64,000 bases of DNA from CAYNRG01 sp047973125 (GCA_047973125.1 JBKEBK010000022.1:62001-126000), one strand, 5' to 3'; shown: positions 53,921 through 63,633, numbered from the stretch's first letter. Notes: generated from the letters alone by a model not told the origin. Program-made: numbers and translations.

Positions 53921-54259
53921 ATGTTTTCTGTGGGGGAGTGGTTGAGGATTCTAAGAAAAATTAGGGGTCTTAAGCAAATGGAAGTTGCTAATTATTGTGG
54001 CATTAGTGCTAAAGCAATTTCAAGGTATGAAAGAAATGAGGTTGAGCCAGAGCTTCTAACTGTTATGAAGCTTACTTGTGCTTATGGTATTGATCTTAAT
54101 ACTATTATTATCTGTGATAATTTTATAAAGTATGATCAATTTACTTTTGAAAAATTACTTGTTAGAAGGCTTAATGATGATAAATATAAAGATAAAAAAC
54201 TAAAGCAAAAAATAGTTGATTATTTAATGGAGGATAGTGAAGAATATTATGGCTTTTAA
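53921..54259 (+). CDS. XRE-family helix-turn-helix regulator
   Basis: 113 codons including the stop. A Cro/CI-type HTH occupies residues 6-60 (LRKIRGLKQMEVANYCGISA, then KAISRYERNEVEPEL). A short acidic helical tail follows. The ATG at 53921 is preferred over an adjacent TTG, with GGAGGAGG at 53903-53910 and a TATAAT at 53892-53897. It is divergent from htpG. The target is unknown. Confidence 0.85.
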   Translation: MFSVGEWLRILRKIRGLKQMEVANYCGISAKAISRYERNEVEPELLTVMKLTCAYGIDLNTIIICDNFIKYDQFTFEKLLVRRLNDDKYKDKKLKQKIVDYLMEDSEEYYGF

Positions 54260-54272
54260 GGCAATTAAGTAG

Positions 54273-54296
54273 CAAAGTGAACTTTGTTTTTTTTAT
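54273..54296 (+). terminator. terminator after the XRE gene
   Basis: CAAAG/CTTTG stem with a four-base loop, followed by eight T residues. Confidence 0.65.
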
Positions 54297-54305
54297 TTAT
54301 TTTAA

Positions 54306-54319
54306 AGTAAGCGTTTACC
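54306..54319 (+). promoter_or_regulatory. cre-like site upstream of the pgk promoter
   Basis: AGTAAGCGTTTACC matches 12 of 14 positions of the CcpA consensus, with the core AAGCGTTTAC complete. It is centred about 65 bases before the likely start point, a position known for CcpA-activated promoters. Confidence 0.55.
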
Positions 54320-54342
54320 TTTAATAACATTTGCTTTTCTCA

Positions 54343-54371
54343 TTTACTCACAAGCAAAAAAGTGCTATAAT
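54343..54371 (+). promoter_or_regulatory. promoter of pgk-tpiA-eno
   Basis: TTTACT (54343-54348), 17-base spacer, TATAAT (54366-54371). AAAGGAGG follows before the pgk ATG. Confidence 0.75.
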
Positions 54372-54398
54372 TACAAGTGCAAAAGGAGGATAATTTGC

Positions 54399-55598
54399 AT
54401 GGCAAAACAAACAGTTAAAGATTTAGCAGTGCAGGGAAAACGCGTTGTTGTTCGTGTTGACTTTAATGTTCCATTAAAAGATGGGGTAATTACAAGTGAT
54501 AATCGTATTCAAGCAGCACTTCCTACAATTAATTACTTAACTCAAAATGGAGCAAAAGTAATTCTGATGTCTCATTTAGGGAAAATTGATCATAAGGATC
54601 CTGAAAAATGTGAGGCAGGAAAAAAGAAAAATAATATGGAACCAGTGGCAAAGCATTTAGCTACACTTGTGGACTCTAAGGTTACATTTGTACCAGAAAC
54701 AAGAGGTAAAGAATTAGAAGATGCAGTTTCAAAAATGAATAATGGAGAGATAATTCTGATTCAGAATACTCGTTATGAAAAAGGTGAGAGTAAAAATGAT
54801 CCAGAACTTGCAAAATATTGGGCAAGTTTAGGTGATTTATATGTATCTGATGCTTTTGGTTCATTACATAGAGCTCATGCATCTACAGTTGGTATTGCAG
54901 AAAATTTACCTAGTGCTGTAGGATTCTTAGTTCAAAAAGAAATTGAGAACTTAAGTGCAGCTATAGATAATCCAAAAAGACCGCTTGTTGCAGTACTTGG
55001 TGGAGCAAAAGTTTCTGATAAGATTGCAGTTATTGAAAACTTGTTAAATATTGCTGATAAGATAATTATTGGTGGTGGTATGGCTTATACATTTGCAGTT
55101 GCACAAGGTTATAATGTTGGTAATTCTTTACTTGAAGAAGAAAGAGTTGCAATGGCAAAAGAATTTCTTGAAAGAGGTAAGGATAAATTAGTTCTTCCTG
55201 TTGATACTGTGATTGCTAATGACTTTGCTAATCCTACAGATATTAAGACTGTTGATATTGATCAAATTCCTGATGGTTACATGGGTCTTGATATTGGTCC
55301 TAAAACTATTGAATTATTTAAGGAAAGTTTAAAAGGTGCTAAGACAGTTGTTTGGAATGGCCCTATGGGAGTTTTTGAAAGAAAAGAATTTGCAACTGGT
55401 ACAGTTGAAATTTGTAAGGGTATTTCTGAAATACCTGGTGTAATGAGTGTTATTGGTGGAGGAGATTCTGCAGCAGCAGCAATCAATTTAGGCTTTAAGG
55501 ACAAATTCACTCATATTTCAACAGGTGGTGGTGCATCACTTGAGTACATGGAAGGTAAAGTGCTTCCTGGTATTGCAATTATTGAGGAGAAAAAATAG
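54399..55598 (+). CDS. pgk: phosphoglycerate kinase
   Basis: 399 residues. The signature VVVRVDFNVPLKDG is near residue 18, substrate-binding SHLGK, VLGGAKVSDK, and nucleotide-binding GGGDSAAA follow, and GGGASLEYMEGK ends the protein. It makes ATP from 1,3-bisphosphoglycerate in glycolysis. First gene of pgk-tpiA-eno. tpiA starts directly after its stop codon. A cre-like site and a strong promoter precede it. The glyceraldehyde-3-phosphate dehydrogenase and mutase genes are not in the window. Confidence 0.97.
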   Translation: MAKQTVKDLAVQGKRVVVRVDFNVPLKDGVITSDNRIQAALPTINYLTQNGAKVILMSHLGKIDHKDPEKCEAGKKKNNMEPVAKHLATLVDSKVTFVPETRGKELEDAVSKMNNGEIILIQNTRYEKGESKNDPELAKYWASLGDLYVSDAFGSLHRAHASTVGIAENLPSAVGFLVQKEIENLSAAIDNPKRPLVAVLGGAKVSDKIAVIENLLNIADKIIIGGGMAYTFAVAQGYNVGNSLLEEERVAMAKEFLERGKDKLVLPVDTVIANDFANPTDIKTVDIDQIPDGYMGLDIGPKTIELFKESLKGAKTVVWNGPMGVFERKEFATGTVEICKGISEIPGVMSVIGGGDSAAAAINLGFKDKFTHISTGGGASLEYMEGKVLPGIAIIEEKK

Positions 55599-56342
55599 AT
55601 GAGAAAACCAATTATTGTAGGAAACTGGAAAATGAATAAGACTTGTGCTGAAACAGTTGAATTCATTAAAGGTGTTGATAAAAATTGTCATAATCAAGCA
55701 ACTTTTGGAATTGGAGTTCCATTTACCACTTTAAAAGATGCTACTGCTAATGCAAGTAACTTAGTGATTGCTGCTGAGAATTGTCATTTTGAAGATAGTG
55801 GTGCATTTACTGGTGAGATTAGCGTTCCTATGTTAGAAGAGTTTAACTTAAAGTATTGTATCATTGGTCACTCTGAAAGACGTGCCATGTTTAATGAAAC
55901 TGATGAGACAGTTAATAAAAAAGCGAAACGTTTATTAGAGGCTAAAATCACTCCAATCGTTTGTATTGGTGAAACAGAAGCTCAATATGATGAGGGTGAA
56001 ACCGAGAATGTTATTCGTAAGCAGTTATCTGGAAGTTTAAAAGACTTATGTGTAAATTGCGTAAAAGAAATCGTTGTTGCTTATGAGCCTATTTGGGCTA
56101 TTGGTACTGGTAAATCAGCAAGTACAGCTGATGCTCAAAAATGCTGTGCGATTGTTCGTGATCAAATTAAAGTTATGTATGGTCAAGAAGCTGCTGATGC
56201 TGTTCGTATTCAATATGGTGGTTCAGTGAAACCTGAAAATATTAAAGAATACATGGCGTGTGCTGATATTGATGGAGCATTAATTGGTGGAGCTTCACTG
56301 AAGGTTGATTCATTTAATGCAATTATTGAAGAAACAAAATAA
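55599..56342 (+). CDS. tpiA: triosephosphate isomerase
   Basis: 247 residues. It has GNWKMNK at the N-terminus (Lys), catalytic His in IIGHSERR, catalytic Glu in VVAYEPIWAIGTGK, and phosphate-loop residues in YGGSVKP and DGALIGGASL. It interconverts dihydroxyacetone phosphate and glyceraldehyde-3-phosphate. It begins at the base after the pgk stop, so translation is coupled. GAGGAG within the end of pgk serves as ribosome-binding site. Confidence 0.97.
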   Translation: MRKPIIVGNWKMNKTCAETVEFIKGVDKNCHNQATFGIGVPFTTLKDATANASNLVIAAENCHFEDSGAFTGEISVPMLEEFNLKYCIIGHSERRAMFNETDETVNKKAKRLLEAKITPIVCIGETEAQYDEGETENVIRKQLSGSLKDLCVNCVKEIVVAYEPIWAIGTGKSASTADAQKCCAIVRDQIKVMYGQEAADAVRIQYGGSVKPENIKEYMACADIDGALIGGASLKVDSFNAIIEETK

Positions 56343-56401
56343 AACTAATTGAAAAATATCTCAGAGAGTGGGATAATAAAAAAGAAAGAGGAGGACAAAT
56401 A

Positions 56402-57703
56402 ATGCCTTATATAGTTGATGTTTATGCACGTGAAGTAATCGATTCACGTGGAAACCCTACAATAGAAGTAGAGGTTGCTACTGAGTCAGGAGCATTTGGA
56501 CGTGCAATGGTTCCAAGTGGAGCTTCTACAGGAGAAAGAGAAGCACTTGAACTTCGCGATGGAGATAAAAGTCGTTTTTCAGGAAAGGGTGTTTTAAAGG
56601 CAGTTGATAATGTAAATAGCATTATTGCTGAAGCAGTTGTTGGATTAGATGTTACTGATCAAAATGGAGTTGATAAAGTTATGATTGATCTTGATGGTAC
56701 AAAAGATAAATCAAAACTTGGAGCAAATGCAATTTTAGGTGTTTCAATGGCTTGTGCAATTGCTGCTGCTGATTATTATGATATGCCACTTTATAAATAT
56801 CTTGGTGGATTTAATGGAAAAGTATTACCAGTTCCAATGATGAATGTTATAAATGGAGGAAGTCACGCTGATTCTTCTGTTGATTTCCAAGAATTTATGA
56901 TTATGCCAGTTGGTGCTAAAACTTTTAAAGAAGCGATCAGAACAGGATCAGAAATCTTCCATGCTCTTCGTAAAGTTTTAAAAGGAAAAGGTTACAATAC
57001 TAATGTTGGTGATGAAGGTGGATTTGCTCCATCATGTAATGATGGTAATGAAGAACCACTTGAATTAATTGTTGAAGCTATTAAGGCTGCAGGATATAAG
57101 CCAGGTGAAGAAGTTTGTATCGCAATGGATGTTGCTGCTTCTGAATTCTATAATACAGAAACTGGTAAGTATGATTTAGTTAAATCAAAAGGTGGAACTA
57201 AAACTACTGAAGAAATGATTGATATGTATGTTGAATGGGTTAATAAATATCCGATTGTTTCTATTGAAGATGGTCTTGGAGAAAGAGACTGGGATGGATG
57301 GAAGAAATTAACTGATGCTCTTGGAGATAAAATTCAAATCGTTGGTGATGATTTATTTGTTACAAATCCTTCAATTCTTAAAGAAGGAATTGAAAAAGGA
57401 ATTTCAAACTCTATCTTAATTAAAGTAAACCAAATTGGTACTTTAACTGAAACATTTGATGCTATGCAAATGGCTAAAGAAGCTGGATATACTTGTGTTG
57501 TATCTCATAGATCTGGTGAAACAGAAGATACTACAATTGCGGATATTGCTGTTGGATTTAATTCAGGTCAAATTAAGACAGGTTCAATGTCTCGTACAGA
57601 TCGTATTGCAAAATACAATCAATTAATTCGTATTGAAGATGAGCTTGGTCCAATTGCACAATACCTTGGAAAGAATGCTTTCTATAACGTAAAAATTAAA
57701 TAG
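56402..57703 (+). CDS. eno: enolase
   Basis: 433 residues. Key motifs are NPTIEVEV, GGSHADSSVDFQEFMIMP, DEGGFAP (proton-shuttle Glu region), metal ligands in AMDVAASEFY, SIEDGL and QIVGDDLFVTN, catalytic Lys in LIKVNQIGT, and SHRSGETEDT. It converts 2-phosphoglycerate to phosphoenolpyruvate. GAGGAGG precedes the ATG, 60 bases after tpiA. Last gene of the glycolytic operon, with a clear terminator. Confidence 0.97.
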   Translation: MPYIVDVYAREVIDSRGNPTIEVEVATESGAFGRAMVPSGASTGEREALELRDGDKSRFSGKGVLKAVDNVNSIIAEAVVGLDVTDQNGVDKVMIDLDGTKDKSKLGANAILGVSMACAIAAADYYDMPLYKYLGGFNGKVLPVPMMNVINGGSHADSSVDFQEFMIMPVGAKTFKEAIRTGSEIFHALRKVLKGKGYNTNVGDEGGFAPSCNDGNEEPLELIVEAIKAAGYKPGEEVCIAMDVAASEFYNTETGKYDLVKSKGGTKTTEEMIDMYVEWVNKYPIVSIEDGLGERDWDGWKKLTDALGDKIQIVGDDLFVTNPSILKEGIEKGISNSILIKVNQIGTLTETFDAMQMAKEAGYTCVVSHRSGETEDTTIADIAVGFNSGQIKTGSMSRTDRIAKYNQLIRIEDELGPIAQYLGKNAFYNVKIK

Positions 57704-57711
57704 AATAAGTA

Positions 57712-57746
57712 AAAAAGATTGGTTGTTTTCCAATCTTTTTCTTTTG
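57712..57746 (+). terminator. terminator after eno
   Basis: AAAAAGATTGG (57712-57722) and CCAATCTTTTT (57730-57740), 11 pairs, then a T-rich tract. Confidence 0.9.
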
Positions 57747-57755
57747 TTTTTTATC

Positions 57756-57785
57756 TTGAAATATTGTTGTAAATTATGGTATAAT
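57756..57785 (+). promoter_or_regulatory. promoter of secG-rnr-smpB
   Basis: TTGAAA (57756-57761), 18-base spacer, TATAAT (57780-57785). Confidence 0.7.
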
Positions 57786-57811
57786 TATTTAGCGATTGAA
57801 AGGGGATTATT

Positions 57812-58033
57812 ATGTTAGAAATGATTTTGCTAATAGTAGCTGCGATATTAATTGTTCTTTCATTATTACAAAGTGGAAAGTCTGATGGAATTTCGGGGGC
57901 TTTTACAGGAAGTGGAAATTTAAATTTATTTGCGAACACAAAAGAAAGAGGATCTGAAAAAATCATTTCCAATCTAACTTTAGGATGTGGAGTGGTGTTC
58001 TTCCTTTTAGTAATATTGATTAGAATCATTTAA
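57812..58033 (+). CDS. secG: preprotein translocase subunit SecG
   Basis: 73 residues with two membrane segments (about 3-20 and 52-71). Between them is the SecG signature LLQSGKSDGISGAFTGSG and GSEKIISNLT. It supports SecYEG-dependent protein export. AAAGGGG precedes the ATG. The order secG-rnr-smpB is widely conserved in Bacillota. Confidence 0.93.
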   Translation: MLEMILLIVAAILIVLSLLQSGKSDGISGAFTGSGNLNLFANTKERGSEKIISNLTLGCGVVFFLLVILIRII

Positions 58034-58056
58034 AAGCAGGTGTTCCTGCTTTTTCA
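58032..58056 (+). terminator. hairpin between secG and rnr
   Basis: AAAAGCAGG (58032-58040) and CCTGCTTTT (58045-58053) with a TGTT loop. It directly follows the secG stop and probably gives partial termination, since no clear promoter is seen for rnr. Confidence 0.7.
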
Positions 58057-58081
58057 TTTAAATAAACTAAGGGGGTAAATA

Positions 58082-60208
58082 ATGGAATTAAAAGATGAGA
58101 TAATAAAGTTAATTGAGAATAATAATGAATATCATTATAATATAGAATCTATTGCTGTTGCACTAAAGTTGAATACTACTTCTAAATTCATTGAATTAAA
58201 CAAAGCGATAAATAAATTAGAGGGTGACTATGAAATTTATCGTAGTCAAAAAAATTATTTTGCTTCAGCTAAACAATTAGATATTGTAAAGGGTGTAATT
58301 AAAGTTAATAAAAAGGGTTTTGGCTTTATTGACTTTGATGATTATAGTGTATTTATACCTTTAAGTAAGCGTAATAGTGCAATGAATTTAGATGAAGTTG
58401 TCTGTAAAATAGTGAAGAAACAAGATGGTAATGATGAGGGTGAGATAATTCATGTTACTAAAAGAAATAGTGATTTTTGTGTTGGTACTTTAGAGTATCG
58501 AAAAGGAAATGTTATAGTTTTTCCAGATGATCAAAGATTAAAGGGAGAAATAAGGGTGGTTAACCTTAAAAAGTTTAAGGTTGTAAGTGGCATAAAGGCA
58601 CTATTTAAGATCAAAAAATTTACAGAACCTATTGAACTTGAAATAACTCAAATTATAGGACATAAAGATGATCCTGGAATTGATATCTTATCGATTCTAT
58701 TAAGTTATGGAATTGAGCCTAATTTTGAAGCTGATGTAATTGAAGAGGCCAATTCACTTAATCAAACTGTAATAGAATCTGATTTAAAAAATCGTAAGGA
58801 CTTAACTGAATTATTAACTGTTACAATTGATGGTGATGATTCTAAAGACTTTGATGATGCTATATCAATAAGTAAAGAAAATGATGACTTTAGGTTATGG
58901 GTTCATATTGCTGATGTTTCTCATTATGTTAAAGAGAACAGTAAACTTGATTTAGAGGCTAGAGAAAGAGGGACTTCTACTTATGTTTGTGATCGGGTAG
59001 TACCGATGCTACCTCATATCCTATCAAATGGTATCTGTTCTCTCAATCCTAAAGTTAAAAGATGCACACTGACTTGTGAAATGTTAATAGATAAGCATGG
59101 AAATGTTAAGGATTATGATTTATATCCATCGTTAATTATTTCTGATGAGAGAATGACTTATGGTGATGTTAATGATATTTTAAGTGGTGATAATAGATTA
59201 AGTGAAAAGTATAAGCATTTAGGTAATATGTTTTATATGATGAAGGAATGTGCCGACTATATAAGGGATCGTCGCAATAAATTAGGGTCAATTGACTTTG
59301 ATAAGAAAGAGTCAAAAATTATCTGCGATAAAAATGGGAAAGCTATAGATGTATGCTTAAGAGAGCGAAAAGAATCAGAAAGAATTATTGAGGATTTTAT
59401 GATATGTGCTAATGAAGTTGTAGCTAAGCATATGAAAAACTTGGATTATCCAGCACTTTATCGTGTTCATGAGAAACCATCTTTAAAGAAGTTACAATCA
59501 TTTGCGAAAATTTCATTAACTTTAGGACATAAATTTAAAGGTAATATAGATAACATTCATCCAAAAGAAATACAGAAGTGTTTAGATGATTTTCACTCTG
59601 ATGAGGATGTATATCCTATATTATCAACGCTCATGTTAAGATCAATGCAGAAAGCTCGATATGACTATCGTTGCTTAGGACACTTTGGTTTAGCATCTAG
59701 TGAATATCTACACTTTACATCTCCTATTAGAAGATATCCAGATCTTATAACTCATAGAATGATCAGAAAATATTGCTTTGATAAGATAACAGATGTAAAT
59801 ATAATACATAATGATGAAAAATTAATGGAAGAATTGGGTGTAAAGACTTCTAATTCTGAAAGATCATCTGTTGATGCTGAGCGTGAAGTTGAAGATATGA
59901 AAAAAGCCGAATATATGGAACTATTCATTGGTGAATATTTTGATGGGGTCATAAGTTCAATAAATTCATTTGGGTTTTTTGTAGAACTTGAAAATACAAT
60001 TGAAGGTTTGGTTCATATTCAATCCCTTAAAAATGATTATTATATTTTTGAAGAAAACTCTTTATCATTAGTTGGTACAAGAACAAATACAAGGTATAGT
60101 CTTGGACAAAAGGTGAGAGTTAAATGTATAAGTGCTAGTAGATTATCAAAGACGATTGATTTTGAACTTGCGAAGACTAAGAAAAATAAGTTAAAAAGGT
60201 GGAGGTAA
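58082..60208 (+). CDS. rnr: ribonuclease R
   Basis: 708 residues. A winged-helix N-terminus and cold-shock domains lie in 1-220, the RNB catalytic domain runs from about 245 to 570 with GDDSKDFDDAIS (metal Asp) and TSPIRRYPDLITHR, and an S1 domain is near 625-705. The C-terminal end is basic. A processive 3'-5' exoribonuclease that works with SmpB/tmRNA on stalled messages. GGGGG precedes the ATG. smpB begins two bases after its stop. Confidence 0.95.
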   Translation: MELKDEIIKLIENNNEYHYNIESIAVALKLNTTSKFIELNKAINKLEGDYEIYRSQKNYFASAKQLDIVKGVIKVNKKGFGFIDFDDYSVFIPLSKRNSAMNLDEVVCKIVKKQDGNDEGEIIHVTKRNSDFCVGTLEYRKGNVIVFPDDQRLKGEIRVVNLKKFKVVSGIKALFKIKKFTEPIELEITQIIGHKDDPGIDILSILLSYGIEPNFEADVIEEANSLNQTVIESDLKNRKDLTELLTVTIDGDDSKDFDDAISISKENDDFRLWVHIADVSHYVKENSKLDLEARERGTSTYVCDRVVPMLPHILSNGICSLNPKVKRCTLTCEMLIDKHGNVKDYDLYPSLIISDERMTYGDVNDILSGDNRLSEKYKHLGNMFYMMKECADYIRDRRNKLGSIDFDKKESKIICDKNGKAIDVCLRERKESERIIEDFMICANEVVAKHMKNLDYPALYRVHEKPSLKKLQSFAKISLTLGHKFKGNIDNIHPKEIQKCLDDFHSDEDVYPILSTLMLRSMQKARYDYRCLGHFGLASSEYLHFTSPIRRYPDLITHRMIRKYCFDKITDVNIIHNDEKLMEELGVKTSNSERSSVDAEREVEDMKKAEYMELFIGEYFDGVISSINSFGFFVELENTIEGLVHIQSLKNDYYIFEENSLSLVGTRTNTRYSLGQKVRVKCISASRLSKTIDFELAKTKKNKLKRWR

Positions 60209-60209
60209 A

Positions 60210-60662
60210 ATGGCTAATAATAAAGTTGTTGCAGTTAATAGAAAAGCTAAACACGATTATTTTTTAGAGGAATTTTTTGAAGCTGGGCTTATTCTTGTAG
60301 GAACAGAAATAAAATCGATCCGTCAGGGGAAGGTTCAGTTTAAAGATGCCTATATCTCTTTTATCAATAATGAAGCATTTATAAAGGAAATGCATATAGC
60401 CCAATATACTCATGGAAATATTTTTAATCATGATGAGACAAGAGAAAGAAAATTATTACTAAATAAAACTGAAATAAAAAAATTAAAAAATAAAGTAAAG
60501 CTAAAAGGTTATACTGTTGTTCCTGTTAAAATGTATTTAAAGAATGGTTTTGCGAAGATGGAAATTGCTCTTGCTAAGGGTAAAGAGTTACATGATAAAA
60601 GACAGGCTGATAAAGAGCGTACAGCTCAAAGGGAAATGGCAAAAGCCAGAAAAAAATACTAA
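60210..60662 (+). CDS. smpB: tmRNA-binding protein SmpB
   Basis: 150 residues with NRKAKHDYFLEE, GTEIKSIRQGKVQFKDAYIS and a basic tail KGKELHDKRQ...REMAKARKKY, all classic SmpB features. It brings tmRNA to stalled ribosomes. TGGAGGT ending in the rnr stop region provides the ribosome-binding site. No tmRNA gene is visible in this window. Confidence 0.97.
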   Translation: MANNKVVAVNRKAKHDYFLEEFFEAGLILVGTEIKSIRQGKVQFKDAYISFINNEAFIKEMHIAQYTHGNIFNHDETRERKLLLNKTEIKKLKNKVKLKGYTVVPVKMYLKNGFAKMEIALAKGKELHDKRQADKERTAQREMAKARKKY

Positions 60663-60689
60663 AAAAGAAGCATTGAGCTTCTTTTTTTA
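60661..60689. terminator. terminator after smpB, shared with the convergent amidohydrolase gene
   Basis: AAAAAAGAAGC (60661-60671) and GCTTCTTTTTT (60677-60687) with a five-base loop. It covers the stop codon of the convergent gene. Confidence 0.85.
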
Positions 60690-61862
60690 TTGATTTACAA
60701 CAACTTCTCCATTAACAATTACAACCTCTGCTTTCGATAGATAATGGAAAGGATCATTTGACCATATTACAATATCGGCATCTTTTCCAATTTCAATACT
60801 TCCAACACGATCACTAATTCCACATATTTCTGCAGGATTAATTGTTAAAGCTTTAAGTACTTGATATGAAGTCATACCATGTTTTATATAAATTGCTGCT
60901 TGAGTAAGAGTGTTCTCTAGTGGGATTACAGGATGATCTGTCATAATTGCAAATTTAATATCATTATCAATTAATACTTTACCTGCATCAAAAGATTTAT
61001 TTCTTAGCTCATATTTTGTACGGGTACCAAGTGTTGGACCAATAATAATTGGTACATTATGCTCTTTTAAGATTTCTGGGATTAGATATCCTTCAGTACA
61101 GTGCTCGATTGAATAATCTAGATTAAATTCTTCAGCAATTCTAATCGCAGTTACAATATCATCTTGTTGATGAGCATGAATTTTAACTTTTAAGCCATCA
61201 TATACTCTAGATAATGATTCCATCATCATATTAAATTCAGGCTCAATAACTTTAGCATCGACATTCTTTATTTCTGAAAGATATTTTTGCTTCTTTTCAT
61301 AATATTTTTTTGCTTTGATTAGATTTTCTCTTATAAGTGCAGCACTCCCCATTCTTGTTTGTGGGCATTGATCCTTTGAACTAAATACTCTTTTTGGATT
61401 TTCTCCAAGGGCCATTTTCATAGTTGCTTCTTCTTTAATGCACATGTCTAATACACTTTTACCATGAGTCTTTAAAGCACAAAATGTACCTGCTATAACT
61501 TCAGCACTACCAGGTCCTGTTACTACTGTTGTGATTCCGCTTCTTAGGGCTTCTTTAAATGCTGGATCTTGAGGTTTAATCGAGTCAATCCCTCGCATTT
61601 GAGGAGTTACCGGTGAGCTCATTTCATTGATGTCGCCACCCTCGATTCTGATCCCATCTTCACACATTCCAACATGACAATGTCCATCGACTAGTCCTGG
61701 TGTTACTAATTTACCTTTAGCATCAATAATTGTGGCATCTGAATATTCATTTTCATTAACATTATCAATTTTAAAGATTTTTCCATCTTTAATCATAATA
61801 TCAGTTTTTAATTCATTTTCATCTTTCATACTTAGTAAATTTGCATTTTTAATAATTAACAT
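60687..61862 (-). CDS. amidohydrolase-family protein (imidazolonepropionase-like)
   Basis: 391 residues, metal-dependent hydrolase superfamily. It has VTPGLVDGHCHVG (His-x-His ligand), then HAHQQDD, SIEHCTEGY and MTDHPVIP for further metal ligands. The C-terminal part LTINPAEICG and GSIEIGKDADIVIW is the usual closing domain. Similar proteins are annotated as imidazolonepropionase-like, but no specific substrate can be named. GAGGAGG precedes the start on the minus strand, with a TATAAT further upstream. Confidence 0.88.
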   Translation of the reverse strand: MLIIKNANLLSMKDENELKTDIMIKDGKIFKIDNVNENEYSDATIIDAKGKLVTPGLVDGHCHVGMCEDGIRIEGGDINEMSSPVTPQMRGIDSIKPQDPAFKEALRSGITTVVTGPGSAEVIAGTFCALKTHGKSVLDMCIKEEATMKMALGENPKRVFSSKDQCPQTRMGSAALIRENLIKAKKYYEKKQKYLSEIKNVDAKVIEPEFNMMMESLSRVYDGLKVKIHAHQQDDIVTAIRIAEEFNLDYSIEHCTEGYLIPEILKEHNVPIIIGPTLGTRTKYELRNKSFDAGKVLIDNDIKFAIMTDHPVIPLENTLTQAAIYIKHGMTSYQVLKALTINPAEICGISDRVGSIEIGKDADIVIWSNDPFHYLSKAEVVIVNGEVVVNQ

Positions 61863-61937
61863 AATTGCCTCCTCTTTTGTAATATTATAACATAAAATAT
61901 ATTTTAAAAAAGTAAGCTGTTATCATAGTTTGAAATA

Positions 61938-61966
61938 TTGAAAATTTACTTAGGTTATGCTATTAT
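61938..61966 (+). promoter_or_regulatory. promoter of the two membrane protein genes
   Basis: TTGAAA (61938-61943), 17-base spacer, TATTAT (61961-61966). Confidence 0.6.
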
Positions 61967-61986
61967 TTTACAAGAGGTAGTGCTAG

Positions 61987-63633
61987 ATGAAAAAATATTT
62001 TAATAATAAAAACTTATTTATTTTCGGTTGTGTTTTTGCACTTATTTCTATATTATCATTCTATTTTTTTTATGTTACAAAGAATATATATCATGGAGAT
62101 GATTTAACATTTCATCTATCAAGAGCAGAAGCATGGTACATGGCTTTAAAAAATGGTACTTTTTTTAATTATGCAAATTTTTATACTAATGCACAAAGTG
62201 GTCTGGTACTTGATATTTTCTATCCATTTCTAACATACATTCCAATAGCTTTTCTACGCTTTTTATTTCCTTCCCCAATTACATGTTGGTACTTGTACTG
62301 GGTCATTGTTTCATGGCTTTCACTTATGATTTCCTATTATGTAGGTAAGCAAGTATTTAAAAGGAATGATTATGCATTTATTTTTTCACTGTTTTATTAT
62401 TTTAGTGCTTATAGAATTTATAATATCCTAATAAGAGCTGCAGTTGGTGAATCCTTAGCAATGGTTTTTTATCCTCTAATAATATTAGGTATTATTAAAT
62501 TAATTAATCAAGAAAAATCAGCTTGGATTCCACTATCACTTGGTATGACACTTATTGCTTATAGTCATATGTTATCACTTGTTTTAGCAACATTTTTTCT
62601 TGTTATAATTGCAATATTTAATTTAAAAGTTTTTTTAAAAAAGGATACTATTATAATTTTGTTTAAATCAGTTACTGTCTTCTTATTACTAAGTGCAGCA
62701 CTGATACTTCCAATGCTTGAGCAATTTTTATATTTAAATATTGAAACCACACAATATAAACCACTACTTTCTAATTCAACATTAAATTTCTTTGAATTAA
62801 TTTATGTATCACTAAAAAATACGGTTATGTCTAAATCTCTTGGTACTTTAGTAATTACTACTATAATAGCTGGCCCTCTCTTTTATAAAAAACTTCCAAC
62901 ATATGCAAGGCAATTAGTCATAATTACATCTGGAACTTTTATATTTATGAGTGTTGTTGATTTTTCGCTATTAAATGATTCTTTTTTATCTATAATCCAG
63001 TTTGTTTGGAGATTAAATGCTATTTTAACTTTATTGACATCATTTATCTTTGTAGAAATTTTAAAAATTTTATCATCATATTTTAAATATCAATATGTAG
63101 TGGTTACAAGTTTTCTCTTTGTTATATTATTAGGATTAATTTCATATTTAACAATATATAATTATTTTGAAGAAAACCCATATAATTTACCTGTTTATAA
63201 TATGGAAAATTATTATAGTCATATAAATAAGGTTACAAATAAAGATTATCTACCTAAAGAAGTTTATGCAAATACTACTGATGTAATTAATAATAAAACT
63301 GTTAAGGCTTCCTCAGAAAAGATTGAATATGAATATAGAAATGAAAGTGATGCTATTATTTTTATTACAGATGCAAGTGTTAATGGAAAAATAGATACAT
63401 TTGTAGTATATTATAAGGGGTTTAAAGTATTTAAAGATGATAAGATAACTGAATTTAATATTAGTAATAGGGGTACAATTATGTTTGATGTAGCAAGTGG
63501 TAAGAGTGAATATAAAATTATATATCAGCTTACATTAGTACAAATTATGGGATGGCTAATATCGATTGTTTCATCTTTGGTATTATTAATTTCATATATC
63601 ATAAGTAAAAAAAGAGAAAGAGGAATTCTATGA
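61987..63633 (+). CDS. large polytopic membrane protein, GT-C glycosyltransferase-like
   Basis: 548 residues with about 12 hydrophobic segments. After the first membrane segment comes HGDDLTFHLSRAEAW (near residues 38-52), an acidic motif in the first outer loop as in GT-C type lipid-linked-sugar transferases. A ~120-residue soluble outer region precedes the final membrane segment. This type is often annotated as a 6-pyruvoyl-tetrahydropterin-synthase-related membrane protein. The exact reaction is unknown. It overlaps the next gene by four bases (ATGA). Confidence 0.75.
   Translation: MKKYFNNKNLFIFGCVFALISILSFYFFYVTKNIYHGDDLTFHLSRAEAWYMALKNGTFFNYANFYTNAQSGLVLDIFYPFLTYIPIAFLRFLFPSPITCWYLYWVIVSWLSLMISYYVGKQVFKRNDYAFIFSLFYYFSAYRIYNILIRAAVGESLAMVFYPLIILGIIKLINQEKSAWIPLSLGMTLIAYSHMLSLVLATFFLVIIAIFNLKVFLKKDTIIILFKSVTVFLLLSAALILPMLEQFLYLNIETTQYKPLLSNSTLNFFELIYVSLKNTVMSKSLGTLVITTIIAGPLFYKKLPTYARQLVIITSGTFIFMSVVDFSLLNDSFLSIIQFVWRLNAILTLLTSFIFVEILKILSSYFKYQYVVVTSFLFVILLGLISYLTIYNYFEENPYNLPVYNMENYYSHINKVTNKDYLPKEVYANTTDVINNKTVKASSEKIEYEYRNESDAIIFITDASVNGKIDTFVVYYKGFKVFKDDKITEFNISNRGTIMFDVASGKSEYKIIYQLTLVQIMGWLISIVSSLVLLISYIISKKRERGIL

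Noticed and set aside
60210..60690. A tmRNA gene near smpB
   Set aside because: No tRNA-like acceptor/T-arm pair or tag-coding frame is visible in the surrounding sequence.
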